This document shows positions 11,742 through 22,082 of a stretch of 64,000 nucleotides of DNA, piece by piece. The stretch covers positions 10,178,894 through 10,242,893 of the forward strand of contig NC_056002.1 of NCBI RefSeq assembly GCF_018446385.1, read 5' to 3'. Origin of the DNA: Zingiber officinale. Its lineage: Eukaryota; Streptophyta; Magnoliopsida; Zingiberales; Zingiberaceae. Both the position numbers and the translations under genes were made by a program. Under the pieces are notes generated by a model that had not been told where the DNA came from, did not search any database, and worked only from the letters and a program-made list of their open reading frames with translations. Numbering within the stretch: position 1 is the stretch's first letter; each line of letters opens with the position of its first letter.

Positions 11742-12603
11742 TGTTGGTCCCTTTGGAGGTCGGCAAGAGGGGAGGGGTGAATTGCCCTACAAATTAAAAC
11801 CAAAAACCCTTCTCGGATATTCAACTAACTTAAAAAAACTTGTAATTAAAAAGGCAGAGACTAAGTAAAGAAAAACAGACACCAGAGTTTTACTTGGTTT
11901 GCAATCAGGGGATTGCTAATCCAAGGAATGTAAGCGCACTATCTGATTCTCCTCTGGGCGGAGTAGCCTCTTACAGCGTTGAACGTACAAGAAGAAAAGT
12001 AAAGCACACAGAAGTTGATTACAAGTTCGTCGTTCTTATTAATTGATTTTGGACCAAGGCTATATTTATAGCCTTGGTCGGGCGCCTGGAAGGGTTCCGG
12101 ATAGAGGATAAACTTTATCCTCTTCAGGATCGAGTTTGACTCGATCTGGTCAAAACTTCATTCCAGGCGCCCCGGAGGCCAAGTCGATATGGTCCGGGCG
12201 CCCGGACCCCAAAAGTCAACTCTGGTTGACTTTTTGTCTGGTCCCCGCTCTGGTTCAGCTCGTCTTGGTCCGGGTCTTACGCTCGGCTCCACTAGCTTAG
12301 GTGATCTCGGCCATCCGAATAGGGCTCACCCGAACCCATGTTCCGCCTTCTCCTCGAGCAGCCTTCCTTCCGGTTTCTCGTCCCTCGAACGCCGCGCGCG
12401 TTCTTCTCGCCCACCGGTGTACTCTTCGGGACACCTCGTCCCTCGGACGCACCGTCCTCTCTCGTGCCGTCCTTCTCGCTAGCCGCGTCTTCCGCTCGAC
12501 TTCCTGTGTTCCTAAGTTCCTGCACACTTAGACACAAGGGTTAAACAACGCAGGACCTAACTTAACTTGTTTGATCACATCAAAACACCTCGGGGTTCCA
12601 ACA
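11742..12603 (-). repeat. 3' LTR of the TR-GAG element
   Basis: 862 bp. It matches 14617-15457 closely, with several small indels. The segment 12225-12540 is GC-rich and pyrimidine-rich against AT-rich surroundings. On the minus strand it starts TGTTGGAACCCC, preceded by the purine-rich AAAAAGGGGGAGATT. Confidence 0.9.
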
Positions 12604-13166
12604 ATCTCCCCCTTTTTGATGTGAGCACCCCAAGTTAAGCTAGGGAAAAACAGATGCAATAAAAACAATTTATTTGTAATTAAGTCCAAAGATATTTCAT
12701 AAAAAAAAGTTTATATACCTCCCCCTAGACTTAACATTCTTCTCCCCCTTTGATCACATTAAAAATAGGGGTTCTTTAAACAAGTCTAAGGTAAACAAAA
12801 TTTAAGTGAATTTTCATAAAACTTTCTAAGGCAATTTCTAAGGCAATGTTTCAAAAGAGAATATTTAGTAAAAAAAATTCTAAGTCAATAATTTTCAGAA
12901 ATTTTCTAAGTCAATTCAAAAAAAATTATTATAAATTATATAAATTGAATAACTCTTTTAAAGCATTAGGTAAATTAAATTAATGCTTTTTCAGTTAGTC
13001 AATTAAACTTTTCATTTCGATACTTGGCTTCCAGGTCGTGGCGAGACACTAGGCCTTCTTGGTTATTGGAGCAACAACCACTTCCTTAGACAAAGCCTCA
13101 TAATGAAATTAGTCGTTTAATTTCCTTGCTGAAAATGCTAAGTTAAATTAAACAGGTTTTTGGAAC

Positions 13167-14156
13167 CTAGTAGAGGTTCCTACTTACAGGGTTAACCAAG
13201 TATTTCCTAGGTACATAGATTTTTGATATATTTCTAATTTGACTTTGATGAAATCTATAATACCAATTTAAACCTCTATAATTTCTAAAAGTAGAAATAT
13301 TTGAACTTTTATATTTTTTCAATCTTTCTATTTCTTCTTTTAGTTTTTCATTGTGAATTTTCAATTTATCAAAATCCTCTATTAGACATGATTTTGTTAA
13401 AATTCCTTTTGTTTCCAAAATTTCATTTTTTAATTTGGCATTTTCTTTTTCTAATTTATACATGGATTTAGTCATTGCCTTAATGCCAGAGTAAAGTTGA
13501 TCAGGGGGTAAGAGGCATACCTCACTTACCATGTCAGACTTAAAGCCTGAATCTCCCCCTGCTTCGCTGCCTTCATCCGAGGTCGCTCCCTCTTCATCGT
13601 TGCTCGATTCTGATATACTTTGTCCATCGTAGCTTGCCATCAGTGCTATCCCGGCGTATTCTTGAGCTTCTGATTCAGATGAAGAAGTGTCATCCCAAGT
13701 TGCTTTTAGGTTGTGTTTCTTGGGAGACTTCCTTTTGTCCTTTTTGAGTTCTGGGCAGTCTTCTCTTATGTGTCCCTCCTTCTGACACTGGTAGCATCGC
13801 ACCTTTCTTCCTCCTTTTTGATTCTTTTTATTCTGCATTTTAAATTTATTAGACCTAAAGAATTTTTTAAAATTTCTTACCATGTGCGCTTCTTGATCGT
13901 CTTCGGAGTCTGACTCGAGTTCATCCTTCTGAGTTGTGTTCAGCGCTATAGTCTGGGTTGTATCCTTTGTCGTTCCTGCACATCTAGTTTCGTGTAATTC
14001 AAGAGTAGAAAAACATTCCTCTAATGTACTTACCTCCAGGTCCTTTGAGATGTAGTAGGTGTCGATGATTGACGTCCACTCGGAGTTCGGGAAAGGCGTT
14101 GAGTGCGTGGCGTAAGGCGTCCGATTTGTTACCGTTTCAAGGGTTCTCGAGACCAA
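13167..14156 (-). CDS. Gag-like protein with CCHC zinc knuckle (TR-GAG)
   Basis: 329 codons open. In order: a UBN2-type gag end ('DLEVSTLEECFSTLELHE'), an acidic linker, a zinc knuckle 'CYQCQKEGHIREDC' (CX2CX4HX4C) about one third in, a Ser/Glu-rich stretch, and a Lys/Glu coiled-coil ('KLEKENAKLKNEILETKG', 'KLKEEIERLKK'). Role in relatives: RNA packaging into virus-like particles. The N-terminal part continues in other frames to about 14500 ('TDGLLITKELWKKFLELH'), so the true gag was longer and this copy is frameshifted there. No pol follows; mobilisation would need another element. Confidence 0.75.
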   Translation of the reverse strand: MVSRTLETVTNRTPYATHSTPFPNSEWTSIIDTYYISKDLEVSTLEECFSTLELHETRCAGTTKDTTQTIALNTTQKDELESDSEDDQEAHMVRNFKKFFRSNKFKMQNKKNQKGGRKVRCYQCQKEGHIREDCPELKKDKRKSPKKHNLKATWDDTSSSESEAQEYAGIALMASYDGQSISESSNDEEGATSDEGSEAGGDSGFKSDMVSEVCLLPPDQLYSGIKAMTKSMYKLEKENAKLKNEILETKGILTKSCLIEDFDKLKIHNEKLKEEIERLKKYKSSNISTFRNYRGLNWYYRFHQSQIRNISKIYVPRKYLVNPVSRNLY

Positions 14157-14500
14157 GTAACTAGTTCTTTTACCTTTGCATGTGAGACCGACTACTTTCT
14201 CACCTTTCTCAGCGGATGTTCATTAGTTTGTTTCGGAGGATGTCCCTTCTAGCGATTCGCTTCGGATGTGCCTTCGTGGAGTTCTAGAAACTTCTTCCAA
14301 AGTTCTTTAGTGATGAGTAGCCCGTCGGTTTACTTCTGGCGATGTCGCTTAGCGGTGATGTTCACTACTGCTTGCTACTGAACTCATTCTGCTCTTTTTT
14401 GTCCAATTGCTTTCTTCTTTTCTTCACCGTTCTGATTTGTTGGAGCTACAAAACCGTATTTCATAATAAAATAAATTTCAATCTCGGTTTTTAGAAATAC
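14157..14500 (-). pseudogene. Frameshifted N-terminal part of the TR-GAG gag
   Basis: In shifting minus-strand frames I can read 'KYGFVAPTNQNGEEKKAI' and 'LLITKELWKKFLELHEGTS', which fit a gag N-terminal region leading into the open frame below 14156. Several stops and shifts are present. Exact boundaries are uncertain. Confidence 0.5.
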
Positions 14501-14602
14501 CTCCATCTGGCTTCCTGTGAAGTTCCTCGAATTTTGGTGGAACGATGCTTGGTCCGCCATCTTTATTGCTTCGATAGGCGGTTAGTCCTCCTGAGCGTCC
14601 TT

Positions 14603-14614
14603 GCTCTGATACCA
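14603..14614 (-). other. Primer binding site (initiator tRNA-Met type), TR-GAG
   Basis: Minus strand TGGTATCAGAGC, the common plant retrotransposon primer site complementary to the 3' end of initiator tRNA-Met, two bases inside the 5' LTR end at 14617. Confidence 0.9.
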
Positions 14615-14616
14615 CT

Positions 14617-15457
14617 TGTTGGTCCTTTGGAGGCCGGTAAGAGGGAGGGGTGAATTGCCTACAAATTAAAACCAAAACCCTTCTCGGATATTCAACTAAC
14701 TTAAAAAACTTGTAATTAAAAAGAGAGACTAAGTAAAGAAAAGCAGACACCAGAGTTACTTGGCTTGCAATCGGGATTGCTAATCCAAGGAATGTAAGCG
14801 CACTATCCGATTCTCCTGCAGGCGGAGTAGCCTCTTACCGTTGAACGTACAAGAAGAAAAGTAAAGCACGAAGTTGATTACAAGTTCGTCGTTCTTATTA
14901 ATTGATTTGCTCGGACCAAGGCTATATTTATAGCCTTGGTCGGACGCCTGGAAGGGTTCGGCGCCCTGGGGATAAAACTTTATCCCCCAACAGATCGAGT
15001 TTGACTCGATATGGTCAAAAACCTCATTCCGGGCGCCCCGGACCCCAAAAGTCAACTCTGGTTGACTTTTTTCGTCTGGTCGCTCCGCTTCGGTTCAGCT
15101 CGTCTCGGTCCGGGTCTTCTGTTCCGGCTCCACTAGCTTGGGTGATCTCGGTCATCCGGAATAGGGCTCACCCGAATCCATGTTCCGGCCTTCTCCTCGA
15201 GCAGCCTTCCTTCCCGGTTTCTCGTCCCTCGAACGCCGCGCACGTTCTTCTCGTCCACCGGTGTACTCTTCCGCGGACACCTCGTCCCTCGGACGCACCG
15301 AGCCCGTCGGCTCTCCCGTGCCGTCCTTCTCGCTAGTCGCGTCTTCCGCTCGACTTCCTATGTTCCTAAGTTCCTGCACACTTAGACACAAGGGTTAAAC
15401 AACGCAGGACCTAACTTAACTTGTTTGATCACATCAAAACACCTCGGGGTTCCAACA
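14617..15457 (-). repeat. 5' LTR of the TR-GAG element
   Basis: 841 bp, the partner of 11742-12603. It has TG/CA ends on both strands and lies next to duplication copy CTTAC at 15458-15462. Confidence 0.9.
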
Positions 15458-15462
15458 CTTAC

Positions 15463-16138
15463 AACCTCATCCAGGATAAGTCACATCACTTAAGGCTTAT
15501 TCCTCATAAATATATTGAGTTTTAGAAGTGCAATCAGAACTTAATTAAATTCTCCATCGCCAAATTTATGGTTTGAAAATTTCAGCTTGTTTTTGTTTCT
15601 ATCAAATTGGTAAATTGAACCATGTCTACTATTAACACTATCCTTGAAAGGATGCCTGCGTGCAATTTATTCCCCTGCCTAAGAAACTCTTCCACATAAA
15701 CACAATGAAGGAAAGACTTTCCATCCAAGCAAGTGAAACACAATAGAAAAGTTAGCGAGTGAGTTTAGACATAAGGTCTAAAGATAGAATTCAAGAGAAC
15801 TTAAATGATGGAGAGGAAGCTTGAGTGATGAAAAAGAGAGACGGATCTTTTCTTAGTGCTCAGTATTAAGTCATGCTAAGCTTGTTTTGCTTAGTAAGAA
15901 TAATACAAAGGTGATCGTAGGCAGCATGAGCAAAATGACAAATTCTGCCCAGGATGCTTATTAGTTATATGAAGACCTGGTCAAATGTGATGTATCACTC
16001 TTATCAAGCTACAGATTGCTACAGATTGCTGACTGAGATATTAGGATCTATCCCTTCGCTACTCATTCCCAACATCAATAGTCTGACACTAGTCTACGAG
16101 TGGACTCTCCGAATGCCTATTGATCGCATGCAATATAT
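15463..16138. other. Gypsy interior between TR-GAG and CACTA insertions
   Basis: AT-rich, no gene or repeat recognised. Part of the 5169-27050 element by position. It ends with the TAT that is duplicated by the CACTA insertion. Confidence 0.4.
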
Positions 16139-16159
16139 CACTACAAGAAAAAAGCTAAA

Positions 16160-16560
16160 CAACAACGCTTTTTTGGCGTTGTCGTATGTACTAAAAAAGT
16201 GATGTTGTAGATGGTGTTGTAGAAAGTCATATCAAAGACAACGCTTTAAAAGCGTTGTGGTTGGTCACAAAGACAACGCTTTTTAAGCGTTGTCTTTTCG
16301 TTCTTAAAAAGCGTTGTTATAGATGCTGTTGTAAAAATGCACATATCAAAGACAACGCTTTAAAAGCGTTGTGGTTGGTCACAAAGACAACGCTTTTTAA
16401 GCGTTGTCTATTCATTCTTAAAAAGCGTTGTTAAAGATGCTGTTGTAAAAATGCGCATATCAAAGACAACGCTTTAAAAGCGTTGTGGTTGGTCTCAAAG
16501 ACATTGTTTTTTAAGCGTTGTCTTTTATTACTTAAAAACGTTGTCTTTTTAAATTTATAA
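16160..16560. repeat. Left subterminal repeats of the CACTA element
   Basis: A unit of about 115 bp starts near 16232, 16347 and 16463. Each contains two near-perfect palindromes of the form GACAACGCTTT(n)AAAGCGTTGT. These are candidate binding sites for the accessory transposition protein, as known for subterminal repeats of Spm-type elements. The same motif recurs near the right end. Confidence 0.85.
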
Positions 16561-16794
16561 AAAATAGTGTTTTTTAAATAGCAAAATTATAAAAATACTC
16601 AAAATTTACATATAATTGAATATCCACAACCACAATCATTTTTATAATAAGACTATTTAACAAATAAATAAAACTTTATATTATACAAACAAAATGTATA
16701 CATATTGATCCACAAATTAAATTTGTATCATACAAGTTATCCTTAACTTCATGACAATAATTTTTCAAACACACAAGTTTTACAAAACCTCATC

Positions 16795-16930
16795 ATTGAC
16801 TAACCGCTGTTGTTGGTGTCCATCGCATGGAATTGCTTCTTTAAGTCCAACAATCTCTTCTTCTGAAAGGCTTTCAGCTATCACTCTTAGAGCCATCTTC
16901 TTCAACTTGTCATCAGCACACCTGGGGTTG
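16795..16930 (-). pseudogene. Captured exon of a calcium-dependent protein kinase (CDPK)
   Basis: Minus strand, after an acceptor-like 'caaccccag', reads 'DKLKKMALRVIAESLSEEEI' and then 'VGLKEA'. This is the autoinhibitory junction of plant CDPKs leading into the first EF-hand. After one frameshift the DNA continues into 'AMDTNNSG', the start of the EF-hand loop. In CDPKs this region holds the kinase inactive until calcium binds. Only this exon is present: no kinase domain lies nearby, so it is a captured fragment. Confidence 0.75.
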
Positions 16931-17269
16931 TAGGCAATCAAGAAATTTTGTATGAAAACTTTCATACATGTAAATCTCGTACTAAATAATATGTCAATGT
17001 TATATATACATGTAATTCATACCGTAAGTGTGTTTATATCGTAATCGACAAGTTTTCTTTAGGGCCAACTTCTACTCAAGCTCTTTAAACACTGCATCAA
17101 AATAAAAAAATTGGCATTAGTTATGTGCTAAATGAAAATCATATTTAGAGGAAAAAGCGGGAGTGTTGTAGATGGATATATTAACCAAGCATATTAATGT
17201 TTGACCTGTCTTTACAAGTTCTAAGCATATATATTAACCAAGCATATAACCTAAGAGGAATAAGTTACA

Positions 17270-17530
17270 AAATGCTACTTGATGTTTGACCTGTCTTTAT
17301 TGGATTTTGCGGCCCCGGTCTTCTTGTAGCCAGGCACAATGTAATACTTGATGTTGACTCTACCTTTGCAGTTGTTTCGGCTTGAGGAGTGGCAAAGAAT
17401 GGTGGAGTAGAGGATGGATTTTAGGTATTCATCCGTGCCATCGAGGAAATGACTCCAGTAGGTGACTAGCATGTTGACCAGGGCATGCTTGGAGAAGATG
17501 ACTTGTTTCAGAAGCTTTTTAGATCAAAGA
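17270..17530 (-). pseudogene. Captured gene fragment of unknown identity (1)
   Basis: Minus strand reads 'KLLKQVIFSKHALVNMLVTY' and on through 'WSHFLDGTDEYLKSILYST' to 'RVNIKYYIVPGYKKT'. The composition and codon pattern look protein-coding, but I do not recognise the family. It sits between the CDPK and Ycf23-like fragments inside the CACTA element, in the same orientation, so capture from a host gene is the simplest reading. Confidence 0.45.
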
Positions 17531-17639
17531 TACGAAGTGCATTGTTATAAAACTAGATGCACGAACACTTGCTTATACGGTTCTTGAAATAAAATACATT
17601 CGTAACCGTCACTAGCCCAAGCTCAATAAGGAAAATTCA

Positions 17640-17840
17640 CGGTAAATGTGCATAGTATACCTCAGATACTGCAGATGATAGGGAAGGCCAGAAGACAGTT
17701 TGATGCAAATATTGAGATTGCCCAAGCCAATCCATGGTACTAATCCTGACAGCTCCTCCAAATCGCACTGACTTGATTGTGTCCACCCATCCTTGTTCAT
17801 CAGCTTGGAACCTTTGAAATGAAAACTGCATTGGGTACAT
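17640..17840 (-). pseudogene. Captured gene fragment of unknown identity (2)
   Basis: The minus frame reads 'QFSFQRFQADEQGWVDTIK' and 'VRFGGAVRISTMDWLGQS', a plausible exon body rich in conserved-looking aromatic and Gly residues. Family not recognised; it may belong with fragment 1. A second frame over the same DNA is open too, so even the frame choice is an inference. Confidence 0.35.
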
Positions 17841-18130
17841 GGAAAAAACAACAAAAAGGGAGGATAAATGATAGCCACCAACCTAATTGTTCACAAATAT
17901 CTGTATAAGTTATTAAGGGTGTTCATAGAAGTTGATCCTTTAGCCGTGTCTGTTAGATGGTCAAATCTAGGCGCCAACTCAAAAATGTTGGCGTCCAAGT
18001 GTTAGTGTTCAACTACTTCTGACAATGAAGTAGTAGCAGATAATCAAGAACACAAGAGAATCTGAAAGAGTCTATATTTCTTTCACTAGTAGCAGATAAT
18101 GATTAGATTAGAAAGCAAAAGAACGCATAC

Positions 18131-18960
18131 CACACCAGCTGCTCCTGCTGTTAAAGCCATAGGTGCAGTGACAGCGCTTAATCCAGATGAGCACATAACT
18201 GGAATCTGAACTGCTCGGGAAATGGAGTATGCAGCTGCTAGCGTTGGTGTGGCCTACATTTTAAAGAGGAAAAATATCACATTTTTCATCACAAGTGTGC
18301 TAAGATTTCTTATTCGTACTGTTGTTACCTTCTCGATCAAACCAAGGACACCAGGTTTTGATGGACTTGAGTATTTCCCTCCTTCAGTTTGGATTATATC
18401 AGCACCTTCCTGTTCCAGCAACTCTGCTAGCTTCACCTTTTTAAATTGAACAAAAAACAACGAGAGATTGTGTTAGTGACAAATCTCAGTTTACGAGGAA
18501 ATAAATGAGCTACCTGATCAGGGAGACTAAGCATGTGTGGCACGGTTACAGACAGTGTAATGGATGGAAGAATCCTTCTAGTTTCTCTAGTGAGCTTTAG
18601 AATCTGACAATGGCACCACAGAATAGTGACGAGATAGAAATAGCTGAAAATACTCGAGGAACTGCAAGGAAAAGTACGATCATGATTCATATACCTGTTC
18701 AGGGGAAAACTGAATTCCCATCTCGTAGAAAGAATCATAATTTCCAATTTCCACCTGCATTTAGCACAAGGATTTTAATGTTTGGTATGACAGACAATCC
18801 GATCGAAACCAGTCAAGTTCATCGCATCCTAACCATTTGGGCACCTGCTTCCACTGCAGAAGGAAATGCCAAAGGGTCCACAGAGGAAACACAAATCTGC
18901 AAGAACAAGATCATCATAAGAAAGAAGAGCTGTGGAACTCTGAAAATGCGAGCTACTGAG
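18131..18960 (-). pseudogene. ycf23-like: Captured Ycf23-like gene segment, exons and introns
   Basis: At least five collinear exons with GT-AG borders on the minus strand: about 18900-18838 ('ICVSSVDPLAFPSAVEAGAQM'), 18754-18697 ('VEIGNYDSFYEMGIQFSPEQ'), 18606-18515 ('LKLTRETRRILPSITLSV'), 18436-18331 ('VKLAELLEQEGADIIQTEGG') and 18253-18131 ('ATPTLAAAYSISRAVQIPVM'). From memory this is the Ycf23 family, a (beta/alpha) barrel protein of plastids and cyanobacteria of unclear function. Neither start nor end of the gene is present. Intact introns show DNA-level capture, not retroposition. Confidence 0.75.
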
Positions 18961-19613
18961 GCAGCGAGCAATCTGCTTGAACAAGGTAATCATGCAGTGT
19001 TGGAACTCTGTCGTGAGCATCAAAGACCAAATATTACCAAATATTAAGATCACTGACAAACCAAATAATACCTTATTTTTAACAGCTATCTAGAGGATCT
19101 GGCTTTTTGACTTGAAGCTGGTTCAAAGAAGACAAATCAAATATACAAATACTAAGATGAAAGCATAATGAAGTAGTTAACTTTTTCTACTTTACCTGAT
19201 TATAAGATCTACAGCTTCTTGCTCAGTATTTTGCTGCACGAGTAATTATTAGAAAAACAAACCCAATAGTGGAACAAAAGCTAGATAAAGAAACTAGATA
19301 ATTTACACTGACAGAACTTTACATAATAACATATAATACAGTGCTTTGTACTTGCATATTAATCCAGAAAACATCCTTTCACCTAAGTGACAATTTTTCC
19401 AAAACATCATCATTCACAAAACATCATCATTCACTAAAAATTTTCACAAGTTTTTAAACTTCAATGACAACTTTTCTTTGGGGTCAACTGCTCAAGGTCG
19501 ATCTGGTAACTATGCACTGCATCAAAAAAATTGGCATTAACTATGATTCCACCAAAAACCACCATTCCATGAACTTAAATCTAAATAGAATTATGGCAAC
19601 TATCATTCCATAC

Positions 19614-21931
19614 CTATTCATAAATATGATCTTGTATGCACTCCGCCAACTCGGACCGAACCTCATCAATTTGTTCACGAGAGTACCCTATTTTTGTGAA
19701 CTGTGAGCATACACAATTTATGTTAATGGAAAAATAATCAACACTGATCACTTTGCAATTTTAAATAGTTTATGTCAAATAATTTGAGATAAGCTAAATA
19801 ATGTTACTATTGATTGTGAATCTCTCTCAATAGTCTCAACTTCTTCAATAATTTCTCTCATAAATCGCATCACAAAAAAACCACATTGTTTCGCATCCGG
19901 TTGTTGAGGAGCCTATATATAGTAATTAGAGTCAAATTGTTAATGAAAATTATACACATTACAATATATGTTAAACAAAAGTACACATACCTTAACTACT
20001 TCCCACTTAACATTTTTCCTACCTTTCCTTCCCTTGGTTGAATTAAACAATTTTAAGGCCCTTCATACGTTAAGAATATTTGTTAAATAAGATTTTTATT
20101 ATAATAAATATTTACTAAAAGAAATCTGAACTCACATTTCCATTACGTATTTTGAATCATCATCGCGAATGTGGCAACTTAGGGAATCCAGCAGGTAAAT
20201 AGCATCCTTGTAAGGTTCAATAACACTAAGATTCCAATGGAAACTAGGCAAATACATAGGATTAGATCATAAAATTGAATAAATTATCGAAAGGAAGCAA
20301 TTGAAAGTGATGTTTTACTTCTTGCTTACCCGACATTACATGGCACTAACACTAGTTGATCTGTTGATGCACTTGTCAGCTTATCTGCTAAAAGAGTTGC
20401 CCTTTGATTCAGGGTTTCAAGCTTAACTGATTTGTCTTGTGCCATTTTTGCCAGATATGGGAGTTTGTGAGGATTCATAAATCTGAATTTCTTTGTCTTG
20501 GTATCTTTCACCATCTTTTTATACAGACACCTATCATTGCAAAGAAAAAAATATTTAGATACTAAATAATAAAATTTAGATACAAAACACTCATAATAAG
20601 TTGGAAAAAATAATGATCACTCATAACACTAAGTTATGGCTGATGATAGTAACATCCATACATGAGAACTTACTATGAACAGTCTTGCATATTAAACATA
20701 CCAGAAATGTATACATGCAAATTCTTTTATTTCTTGAGGACAAGCACATTTAAGATACTTAAAAATATACAAGAAAAAGATATGAGCAAAGTACTTCCTG
20801 TCTAGAAGAACAAATGGCAGAAGGCAAACATTAAAGGCCGGTTGAAAATGAATGAGCTATATTTATGTAAAGTGTACCACATCAATTGATATTAGTAAAC
20901 CTCTCAATAGAAATGATGAACTATTAACTTAATGAGAATAACATGGTATGAGAAAATTACTAGAAGTTGAATTTTCAAGAGTAAACTTGTTCACACAACA
21001 ATATTAGTAAACTTCTTGCAGTTCAAATCAGGGATTTTCTGTCTTGCTAGATATTAGAATTTCCCAGCAAACATAAAGCAATGCAGTAATTTCCCAGCAT
21101 AAGTAAAGCAATGCAGTTGCAACTGAGAAAATAATATTTAGATACTAAATAATAAAATTTAGATACAAAACAATCATGTGGATTAAAAAATAATGATCAC
21201 TCATAATAAGTTGGTGAAATTGTAACAATAAACCATAATAAGTTGCTAAAATTGGGAAGCAAACATGTGATGAAAAAGTTGCTGAAATTGCTTAAATAAA
21301 CTTACTTACCATATGTAGGCAACGATCAAATTTCCTGAAATTGACTCCAAATGATACAAAGAATTGATGTCCTCAAGGTCAAGAAAAAGTTCACAATCTT
21401 CATCAAACACTTCATTATCTAAGCACATTGATATACATTTTCCTCCATCTAGAGCATGCTTACTGTAACAATATAACATATGTAATGCTCTTGGGACACT
21501 TGTTGACAAAGTAGGTTTTGATTTTTTTTCGTTCAAACTTCTTCCTTCTAGGCTTCTAATAATTTCAAATATAAACAAGTTAGATATAGCTAGGTTGAAT
21601 AATAATAAAGTGGCAATATAATTAGAAATATAATAATAAAGTGACAATATAATTAGAAATATAATATCTCATATACCTCATCTTGCTTCACAATCTGCTG
21701 TTCAGGCCAAGCCACAACAGTTCCTATGGCATCACCAATTACTTCACATTCACTTGGAATTGGATATGGCAAAGGAGCGGATTTGTCCACTGCTTGATCA
21801 ATGGAGACTCGAATGCAATTCTTGGGAAATGGAATACCATGAAGCATTTTTTCCATGCCATTGAAACAAACAATTGTACCATATGCAGCAATATTTGAGC
21901 AAGATTCCAATGTCAATGCAACTGATTGACC
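19614..21931 (-). CDS. Ulp1-like cysteine protease gene (C48), CACTA-borne
   Basis: Seven exons with GT-AG borders on the minus strand: 21931-21677, 21555-21310, 20530-20330, 20243-20136, 20060-19991, 19912-19808, 19700-19614 (stop TAG). The first has a DUF8039-like region ('CEVIGDAIGTVVAWPEQQI'), found in plant transposon proteins. The last five form the Ulp1 fold: 'DQLVLVPCNVG', catalytic His in 'FHWNLSVIEPY', Asp in 'YLLDSLS', Cys in 'DAKQCGFFVMRFMREI'. C48 enzymes cut SUMO-like modifiers; for transposon-borne copies the substrate is unknown. Upstream, the frame may join the FG-rich exon, but a TAG at about 22050 stands between them unless spliced out. Confidence 0.7.
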
Positions 21932-22082
21932 CTAAAATATTAAAAAAAAAACATGTTGATTATATTGAGTTTATAATGCTATAATAATAATGAATATCAC
22001 TATAACTTATATTTTACCTGTAAAACTTCGTCTTTACCCACAATCTATACGTCATCTTCTTCAATATTCTTCTGATGAAACT

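Larger units (their letters stand above)
11742..15457 (-). mobile_element. TR-GAG element: LTR retrotransposon with gag only
   Basis: Direct repeats 11742-12603 and 14617-15457 start TGTTGGTCC and end CCAACA. The 5-bp target duplication CTTAC is perfect at 11737-11741 and 15458-15462. The minus-strand order is 5' LTR, Met-tRNA primer site two bases after the LTR, gag (about 14500-13167), 560 bp of non-coding DNA, a polypurine tract (12604-12619) and 3' LTR. There is no room for pol and none is seen, so it is non-autonomous, like published TR-GAG elements. Confidence 0.95.

Noticed and set aside
16166-16520. CRISPR-like array of spaced repeats
   Set aside because: Plant nuclear DNA; the repeats are palindromic subterminal units of a CACTA element with no unique spacers.
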